Shown here piece after piece: positions 56,285 through 64,000 of a stretch of DNA of 64,000 nt. Below the pieces are notes generated by a model. The model searched no databases, was not told where the DNA came from, and saw nothing but the letters and a program-made list of their open reading frames with translations. The translations under genes and the position numbers were made by a program. The DNA lies in the NCBI RefSeq assembly GCF_032452875.1, contig NC_083897.1, positions 5,438,854 to 5,502,853 on the forward strand. The letters are read 5' to 3'. Source of the DNA: Bos javanicus (Eukaryota > Chordata > Mammalia > Artiodactyla > Bovidae). Positions within the stretch are counted from its first letter, which is position 1. Each line of letters opens with the position of its first letter.

Positions 56285-58500
56285 GATGAGGTCTTCCCTG
56301 ATGGCTCAGTCAGTAAAGAGTCTGCCTGCAATGCGGGAAACCCAGGTTCAGTCCCTGGGTTGGGAAGATCCCCTGGAGAAGGAAATGGTAACCCAATTCA
56401 GTATTCTTGCCTGGAGAATCCCATGGACAGAGGAGCCTGTTGGCTACAGTCCAGTTCAGTTCATTTCAGTCACTCAGTCGTGTCTGACTGTGACCCCATG
56501 AATTGCGGCATGCCAGGCCTCTCTGTCCATCACCAACTCCCAGAGTTCACCCAAACTCATGTGCATCGAGTTGGTGATAACATCCAGCCATCTCATCCTC
56601 TGTCATCCCCTTCTCCTCCTGCCCCTAATCTCTCCCAGCATTAGGGTCTTTTCCAATGAGTCAACTCTTTGCATGAGGTGGCCAAAGTATTGGAGTTTCA
56701 GCCTCAGCATCAGTCCTTCCAATGAACACCCAGGACTGGTCTCCTTTAGGATGGACTGGTTGGATCTCCTTGCAGTCCAAGGGACTCTCAAGAGTCTTCT
56801 CCAACACCATATTTCAAAAGCATCAATTCTTTGGCGCTCAGCTTTCTTCGCAGTCCAACTCTCACATCCATACATCACCACTGGAAAACCCATAGCCTTG
56901 ACTAGACAGACCTTTGTTGGCAAAGTAATATCTCTGCTTTTTAATATGCTATCTAGGTTGGTCATAGCTTTCCTTCCAAGGAGTAAGCATCTTTTAATTT
57001 CATGGCTGCAGTCACCACCTGCAGTGATTTTGGAGCCCCCAAAAATAAAGTCTGACACTGTTTCCACTCTTTCCCCATCTATTTCCCATGAAGTGATGGG
57101 ACCAGATGCCATGATCTTCGTTTTCTATATGTTGAGCTTCAAGCCAACTTTTTCACTCTCCTCTTTCACTTTCATCAAGAGGCTTTTTAGTTCCTCTTCA
57201 TGTCCTGCATAAGTGTGGTGTCATCTGCATATCTGAAGTTATTGATATTTCTCCCGGCAATCTTGATTCCAGCTTGTGCTTCTTCCAGCCCAGCGTTTCT
57301 CATGATGTACTCTGCATATAAGTTAAATAAGCAGGGTGACAGTATACAGCCTTGACGTACTCCTTTTCCTATTTGGAACCAGTCTGTTGTTCCATGTCCA
57401 GTTCTAACTGTTGCTTCCTGATCTGCATATAGGTTTCTCAAGAGGCAGGTCAGGTGATCTGGTATTCCCATCTCTTTTAGAATTTTCCACAGTTTATTGT
57501 GATCCACACAGTCAAAGGCTTTGGCATAGTCAATAAAGCAGAAATAGATGTTTATCTGGAACTCTCTTGCTTTTTTATGATCCAGCGGATGTTGGCAATT
57601 TTATCTCTGGTTCCTCTGCCTTTTCTAAAACCAGCTTGAACATCTGGAAGTTCACGGTTCATGTATTGCTGAAGCCTGGCTTGGAGAATTTTGAGCATGA
57701 CTTTACTAGCCTGTGAGATGAGTGCAATTGTGTGGTAGTTTGAGCATCTTTGGCATTGCCTTTCTTTGGGATTGGAATGAAAACCTTTTCCAGTCCTGTG
57801 GCCCCTGCCGAGTTTTCCAAACTTGCTGGCATATTGAGTGCAGCACTTTCACAGCATCATCTTTCAGGATTTGAAATAGCTGAACTGGAATTCCATCACC
57901 ACCACTAGCTTTGTTCATAGTGATGCTTCCTAAGGCCCACTTGAGTTCACATTCCAGGATGTCTGACTCTAGGTGAGTGATCACACCATCATGATTATCT
58001 TTTCATGAAGATATTTTTTGATTATTTCTTCTGTGTATTCTTGCCACCTCTTCTTAATATCTTCTGCTTCTGTTAGGTCCATACCATTTCTGTCCTTTAT
58101 CGAGCCCATCTTTGCATGAAACGTTCCCTTGGTATCTCTAATTTTCTTGAAGAGATCTCTTGTCATTCCCATTCTATTTTTTCCCTCTGTTTCTTTAGGT
58201 TGACCTCTGAGGAAGTCTTTCTTATCTCTCCTTGCTATTCTTTGGAACTCTGATGCTTATATCTTTCCTTTTCTCCTTTGCTTTTCGCTTCTCTTCTTTT
58301 CACAGCTATTTGTAAGGCATCCTCAGACAGCCATTTTGCTTTTTTTGCATTTCTTTTCCATGTGGGTGGTCTTGATCCCTATATCTTGTACAGTGTCATG
58401 AACCTCCATCCATAGTTCATCAGGTACTCTATCAGATCTAGATGGCTACAGTCCATGGGGTCACAAAGAGTCAGACATGACTGAGTGACTAGCACTTTCA
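56285..58500 (+). mobile_element. Bov-tA SINE split by BovB
   Basis: The head and body lie at 56285-56453 (ending tggctacagtcca). The 3' part lies at 58443-58500 (tggctacagtcca then 'tggggtcacaaagagtcaga'). The SINE's own TSD is ctttaaatct at 56275-56284 and ctttaagtct at 58501-58510, matching at 9 of 10. Confidence 0.93.
56454..58442 (-). mobile_element. BovB LINE, 1.99 kb, nested in Bov-tA
   Basis: Antisense BovB from its tail (gttcagttcatttcagtcac) to an upstream ORF2 part ('ggcatcctcagacagccatt' at 58316). Its 13-bp TSD is tggctacagtcca at 56441-56453 and 58443-58455. Minus reading pieces are 57981-58172, 57706-57984, 57187-57507 (QGCILSP and YADDTTL) and 56603-57112. A deletion shifts frame just after YADDTTL, so it is inactive. 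The 5' end is truncated. Confidence 0.96.
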
Positions 58501-58504
58501 CTTT

Positions 58505-60305
58505 AAGTCTTATGAACAGGTGACATAACTGTCACTTGGACATCTTCATTGAATCTCATTGCTGAAGATACTAAGGTGAGAGATGCTAGCTGAGTATTAG
58601 AAAAGATGAGTCCCATTTTTTCAGTTCTAAGGTTGTCTTTCAATTTTTTCTTTTTCTTGCCTATTTCAATTCATTATTTTTCAATTAATTTAAAAGCCAT
58701 CTTTTTCTTCCCAGAGCTGCCATTGATCTCTTTAATTTTCTCCCTGGATATCATTCCTTTCTAGAGAAAGTGACAAATTCTGTGTTTGCATTTGATTCCT
58801 CAGATAAGGCTGATTGATGAGGAGAGACTTGTGCAAATGAGGTCAAGGGCATGCATATAAATAGCATGCATACATAGCATGTACAAGCCACATATGTCTT
58901 ATTCTTTGGCCACAAATCGCATTCCTGACTTGACCAGCATTCTCTTAAAAACATATCTTTAATCTTAAGGTTGAAGGAATAGAGATGATTGTTATGGAGG
59001 AGCAACTCTGCACACACATTTTGGTGGGGGAAAGCCAGAATTGTTACCTTTATATCTGAATGACACTGTTGTGACCCTGGCATAGCTCTCTGTAGGAGGC
59101 AGATGGGTTATTAATGACCATGTCTTGCCTACATTGAAAGTTTAAAAAATATGTAATAATAGAGGTTAATTGAACAGAGTTTACCATTTGTCTCTTGCCT
59201 GATGTCTAATTTGTTATTTACCGTACACAGCTTGTTTCATCCTTGCCTCTCTCAGCTGCTTGTCATCTGAAAAAATAGATCTCTTGCTGTTTGACTCTTG
59301 GTATCTGAGAATTGGAGCACCAGCGAGTTGATATTCTGAAATACCCATTAGAAAAAGCAGGCTTGGGAGGGTGGTGAGCAGTGCCTGATTGTGGAGGAGC
59401 AGAAGCATTTTTCCAGCATAATTGCAATATCACTTGAGCAATGTGGATAACATGACCCTTGAAATTTGGATGAGACCCTTTGAGAAAACTTTGTTTTCTT
59501 GGACTATTCTTCCCACCCTGCCTTCCATTTTTGCCTGATTTACAGAAGCTAGAAGACATTTTTGCTAAACTATAAAATTGAATTCTTAATCTCCTCACCA
59601 TGGCAACCCCATCATTGCCTAGACATATGCCGTATGTAGTCCTTTTGAGAACCCAAGTGTCTGTTAAAGGAGCCCACACAAGTCTTCTGTGGGGTTTTAA
59701 CAGCCTTTTTAGAGAAGTTCTCATGTTGTTCTCAGGGTAAGGAGGGCTTAGTCTCCTATTTTACTGGAGACAGAGTGGTGCGTGATGATACTTATTTCAG
59801 GACTTCTTAGCCTGGTCTGTAGGGAGTCTGTGAACCTCCATAAACTGTGAAATTTGATGTGCATGTATTTTTTTTTCTCCAGAGGAAAGAGTGAAGATTT
59901 GTAGCATTCATCAGGTTTTCAGAAAATTGGAAAACCACCCATAAGGGTGGTTTTGAGAGCTGTTGAGAGCCCGTGCCTTAATTGCTAGATAAATCTGGAA
60001 TTTGCTATATATAATTTTTAATCTTCACTAATATACTGTGAAAATAAGTGAGTCAAAATGGAATTTTTAAGGAAATGAGAGGAATCCTCAATTCACATTA
60101 AAACCTGCTTGCTACTCTGTTACACTGGTAACTGACAGCCACACCTCAAAATCAACCCCATTAAATGGCATGTGGTGTTCCCTGGAAAAGGGTACTGCCA
60201 TGAGCTAAATGGTGGCTGGGGATACTAACTGCCATTGAGGGACTGGTGTGGCATTGATCCCAGACCAAATTATGAGGCACAATGAAAAAATAAATGTTGC
60301 GGTGG
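58505..60305. other. Unique sequence, 1.8 kb, repeat-poor
   Basis: No transposon recognised. The longest frame, 59263-59724 minus (153 codons), has no known domain, no homology I recognise and overlaps another frame. I do not call it a gene. Confidence 0.4.
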
Positions 60306-60309
60306 TTTA

Positions 60310-60445
60310 CTGTCAGGTACTCTGCTACATATTTTCATAACTTTTTTTTGCAACCATATTGTGATGTAAATATTACCATCCTAATTCTATGAATTCAGGA
60401 CAGTGAAAGACTTGCTCAAGGCCTTAGAATCAGCAGAGTCAGAAC
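60310..60445 (-). repeat. MIR SINE relic
   Basis: 'gtgatgtaaatattaccatc' and 'aagacttgctcaaggcctta' in antisense MIR order. Confidence 0.5.
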
Positions 60446-60449
60446 TGTG

Positions 60450-61135
60450 ATGATTTCTCTTATTTCTCTCATTGCCTGGGATCTTATGAGAGCCTAGAAT
60501 TTGAAGTAGGAGAGCATCACATGGAATGTTTAAGCCAGATTCTCGTCTTTGAGCCTGAGAAGTAATTTACTTCCCACTCCTTAAGGAGGTGGGCAGTCTG
60601 TGCTCCACAATGATTCAGTGGCTCTAGCAAGTACAAGTCCCTATTGCTGGGGAGGCTACTGTTCTGTCCTCTTGAACAGCCCTGTCTTGATTCTGTTTGC
60701 ATCTTCTCTAAATAACCCTGGCATTAGCCCACACTGAAACCACCTACTCAGGATTTTGAAGTGCTGTACAAACAGTTAAGAGACAGCATTGTCTAAAGGC
60801 ATATGAAAGAACTAGAATTTGTCTGGTGAACACAAATTTTGCAATCATAACACCTTTTACTCCCACGGCAAGCAGAACTTTGTGAAGGAAGCAAGCAAGC
60901 ATTCCGTTTACAGAATAGCAACGTTCTTTAAAGGGGCAGAGCCAGCAGTATGGTGCTTGATTTCCTTCTCTTTGTATTTAACCCCATCAGAGAGGAAAAA
61001 CAGATTTCTAGATGCAATTCTTCAAAGCCCTTGAAAGGAGAATTTGTGTTCCAAAAAAAAAAAATAATAATTTCTGTTTCTTAGTCAATTACTTGGATGG
61101 ACCATTGGGCTTCATTGACAAGCTAGTAAATTGAA
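60450..61135. other. Unique sequence
   Basis: About 685 bp; nothing recognised apart from an A-run near 61055. Confidence 0.4.
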
Positions 61136-61139
61136 ATTG

Positions 61140-61325
61140 TGGACCACAGCATCCCATGACATCAGATCACCTGAGTGCTTAGATAAACTGCAGATTTCTG
61201 GGCTCTACCTTATATGTACTGACTCAATCTCTTGTTGGGGGTAGGGGGAATGCAGCCCAGGAATATGCATTTTAGCCAGCCCTACAGAGATTTTAATGCA
61301 CACCAAAATATGAAAATCACTGCAT
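61140..61325 (+). mobile_element. MER5-like hAT relic
   Basis: 'gatcacctgagtgcttagat', 'gcagatttctgggctctacc', 'ggaatatgcattttagccag' and the end 'tgaaaatcactg' follow MER5 layout. Confidence 0.65.
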
Positions 61326-61329
61326 TGGA

Positions 61330-61754
61330 AGTATAAACTTCATGGTAATCCAAGTTAGAGTATTTTTGTTATAATGGCGTTGGGCTAAAGTGAATCCAGC
61401 AACTATAATGCAAGGACCTTGACAGAAAGCCAAGTTAAATGCAGCTTTTCTGTAGTGAATTCCCACATGAAAAAGAGGTGGAAAAAAATGTGGATTCAGG
61501 AGTTGACTGCCTTTAAGAGCTTGAAGGGCTGGTAGCTCTATTCTGTAATACCACAGAGGTCAGAACTCGTGTCTTAAAACAAGATGGGGCACACTTGGAA
61601 AGACTGAGACCTGCAACTAGACTGGCATAACGGGATTGAGGCAGGCATAGACTCAGCTGCAGGGTGTAGGCGGACATTCACAGTTCAATAGGCAGAACTG
61701 GATACCTCAAAATATGGGAAACATATGGAATATTGAGAGCCCAGGCCAGTAAAT

Positions 61755-61755
<1 letters not shown>
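61330..61755. other. Unique sequence
   Basis: About 425 bp with no recognised element. Confidence 0.4.
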
Positions 61756-61759
<4 letters not shown>

Positions 61760-61797
<38 letters not shown>

Positions 61798-61806
61798 TGT
61801 CTGTCT
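61760..61806. repeat. (TG)n microsatellite
   Basis: About 17 uninterrupted TG units followed by (TCTG)n; the purest dinucleotide repeat in the window. Confidence 0.97.
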
Positions 61807-61914
61807 TTGAGATGGGATGAGGCGTTGCAATGGCAAATGAAAGGTAAACATTTTACCTCTTACCTGATCAGGAGTAGAGTTAGCTAATAATAATAAAAAA
61901 AATCACACCAGGAA

Positions 61915-62640
61915 ATCTTTTTTTTTAAATTATTGGAGTATAATTGCTTTACAATGTTGTTACTTTCTGCTGTACAATGAAGTGAATCATCTATATGTAT
62001 GCATATATCTCCTCCCTCTTGAACCTCCCTCCCACCCTACTATCCCACCTCTCTAGGTCATCACAGAGCGAGGAGCTGAGCTCCCTATGTTAGACACCAG
62101 ATTCCCACCAGCTATATATTTTACACATCGTAGTATATATATGTCAATACTACTCTCTCAGTTCCTCTTACCCTCGCCTTCCCCTGCTGTGACCACACGT
62201 CTGTTCTCTATGTCTGTGTTTCTATTCCTGCCCTGCAAATAGGTTCATCTGTACCATTTTTCCGGAGAAGGCAACGGCACCTCCCATAGACGGAGGAGCC
62301 CGGTGGGCCACAGTCCATGGGGTCACCAAGAGTCGGACATGACTGAGCAACTTCACTTTTACTTTTCACTTTGATGCACTGGAGAAGGAAATGGCAACCC
62401 ACTCCAGTGTTTTTGCTTGGAGAATCCCAGGGATGGGGAAGCCTGGTGGGCTGCTGTCTATGGGGTCGCACAGAGTAGGATAAGACTGAAGCGACTTAGC
62501 AGCAGCAGCAGTACCATTTTTCTGGATTCAATATATATGCATTAATATATGATATTTGTTTTTCTCTTTCTGATTTAACTTCACTCTGTATGAGACTCTA
62601 GGTCCATCAAGGAATCTTAAAGATATATATTTAAATATTT
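61915..62640 (-). mobile_element. L1 LINE 3' end split by BOV-A2
   Basis: A T-rich start, then 'agtataattgctttacaatg', 'tctgttctctatgtctgtgt' and 'cctgccctgcaaataggttc'. After the SINE comes 'tggattcaatatatatgcat'. This is antisense ruminant L1 3' UTR. Confidence 0.8.
62263..62510 (+). mobile_element. BOV-A2 SINE with deleted left monomer, TSD
   Basis: In the left monomer 'ggagaaggcaacggcac' jumps to 'ctcccatagacggaggagcc', losing about 30 bp. The right monomer and (agc)n tail are complete. gtaccatttttc at 62251-62262 and 62511-62522 is a perfect 12-bp TSD. Confidence 0.94.
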
Positions 62641-62644
62641 CATT

Positions 62645-63885
62645 CTAACTCAAAATATTATTTTTAAGAGCTTTACTATTATTCTCTATCAAATGACGTA
62701 TCCCCAAATATCCTGGTATTAGCCACACTTCCTCTAGTTTTCTGTCTGAAGTTGGGAATCTTCAAATTGTCTTGATGGTCCTGAACTCCACAGCTAGAAT
62801 TAATCTTTAGATGAAAAGACCACCCCCCCTCCCCCACCCCAGTCCAGAGCCAAACTTCTGTGGGGAGTTTAAGATGAAAATTCTAGCTATGGAAAGTGTT
62901 CTACCCTCTTTTTACTTCTTCTCCCTAGGGAGGAAACTAAATCAATGAAATCTAATTATGACTTCCTTTGCCATTTTTGGAATACAAAGGGATAGATTTC
63001 TCCCTAATTTTTCTATGGAGACACACACATAAAAGAGTAAGCAAACAAGTAAGCAAGTGAACAAGCAGTGTTTCCAAATTAAGCGGATGTAATCAGGATG
63101 CCACCAGATGTTACTCATTTTCCCTTAATGAAGATAAGCAACTTTAGGAACAGAGCTCAGTGACTTTGGCCTACCTTCGTGAAAACAATAGTCCTAATTT
63201 ATTAGTTTCCTCTGTTTTGGGGAAAAGAGCATTTGGATTTTGCATACTAGGTAATTTTGAGCTCACGTCGGTTTGACTCCAGAACCATGAGTCTAGATTC
63301 AAGATCTAGCCTTAGAAGGAATTGAACAAGTGTGAATGGGTAGACCACTGGGCAGTAATTCAAGCCAGGTGTATTAGATGTCATCCCTTTCTTCCTCCTC
63401 ATCATGTCCTGACCTTTCCATTTTGAGGTATTTCATCCAAGGAAAAATTAGAAATAGTGCCAGGAAGAAATTATTTTTAAATTTAATTAGAAAATTTTAT
63501 CAAAGTGATATGTGCTCTTAGTTTAAAAGTTGAACTACTAGTACTGCAAGGCACATGTGTGAAAGCATTAGTCCCTGACCTGTCCTCATCACTCCTGAGT
63601 CCTATCCCCCGGGGTTATTTCTTCTGTTATTACCTTCATATTTTAAAAGGCTTAGTTGTTTTTTCTCGATTTTTAACTTTAGCGTTATCTATTTCATACT
63701 ATTTAATATGGAGATTTAGTTATCAAAATCTTTCTTCCCTCACACACACTTCTTTTCCTATTGTCCCGATATACAGATAAATCAGTATTATTTACAGCTA
63801 TATAAATATTGTGCACAGCCAGCTGAGTTACGTATTATTATTTTCTTTTTGCTATGGTCTGAATGTTTGTGTCTCCCTAAGATTC
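62645..63885. other. Unique sequence
   Basis: About 1.2 kb with a C-rich patch at 62822-62842. No repeat, exon or RNA gene recognised; the frame at 63505-63780 has no motif. Confidence 0.4.
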
Positions 63886-63888
63886 CTA

Positions 63889-64000
63889 ACAGAGAAGGCA
63901 ATGGCAACCCACTCCAGTACTCCTGCCTGGAAAATCCCATGGATGGAGGAGCCTGGAAGGCTGCAGTCCATGGGGTCGCTGAGGGTTGGACACGACTGAG
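63889..64000 (+). mobile_element. BOV-A2 or Bov-A SINE, cut by window end
   Basis: 'agagaaggcaatggcaaccc' to 'gggttggacacgactgag' is the left monomer of a plus-strand BOV-A2; the window ends inside it. Confidence 0.9.

Noticed and set aside
59263..59724. 153-codon minus-strand frame outside repeats
   Set aside because: Longest non-transposon frame, but it has no motif, overlaps another frame, and one frame of this length is expected by chance in 64 kb.

Overview
This 64 kb window is non-coding DNA from a ruminant, almost certainly a bovid. It is dense with BovB (RTE) LINEs, tRNA-Glu-headed Bov-tA SINEs, dimeric BOV-A2 SINEs and older CHR-type SINEs. Cattle, sheep, goat and other bovids cannot be separated by eye. 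I found no host gene, no convincing exon, no functional RNA gene, no CpG island and no CRISPR array. The longest open frame, 242 codons at 21542-22270, is the reverse-transcriptase core of a dead BovB copy. All repeat names are from remembered consensus sequences; no database was searched.

Layout. 1-8.3 kb: mostly unique sequence with MIR and L2 relics, several Bov-tA, a Bov-tA/BovB composite and an L1 3' end. 8.3-8.7 kb: a BovB tail inserted at the edge of a hAT element. 9.3-10.8 kb: a possible decayed minus-strand retrocopy, followed by a GC-rich minisatellite. 11-17.3 kb: scattered SINEs, MER5-like hAT relics and L2. 17.3-20.9 kb: a Tigger DNA transposon split by L1, SINE and BovB insertions. 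20.9-22.5 kb: a BovB insertion with a 5' inversion. 22.5-27.3 kb: L1 3' UTR, a 1.9 kb BovB and a BOV-A2. 27.3-36.5 kb: old MIR, L2, MER2, LTR-like and CHR relics cut by younger SINEs. 36.5-51.9 kb: mainly minus-strand L1 with a Tigger1-like element, four BovB pieces and several SINEs. 51.9-56.3 kb: unique sequence, MIR, L2, L1 and BOV-A2. 56.3-58.5 kb: a 2 kb BovB nested inside a Bov-tA. 58.5-64 kb: largely unique, with a TG microsatellite, an L1 3' end and BOV-A2.

Nothing here works as a gene system. The value of the window is its insertion record. Target-site duplications (TSDs) and element interruptions give a relative order: MIR, L2, Tigger and hAT oldest, then L1, then Bov-tA, BOV-A2 and BovB. 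Some BovB insertions postdate Bov-tA. I saw no convincing previously undescribed system; the most notable structures are the 5'-inverted BovB, the nested BovB in Bov-tA, the hAT/BovB triple repeat and the recurrent Bov-A/BovB junction.
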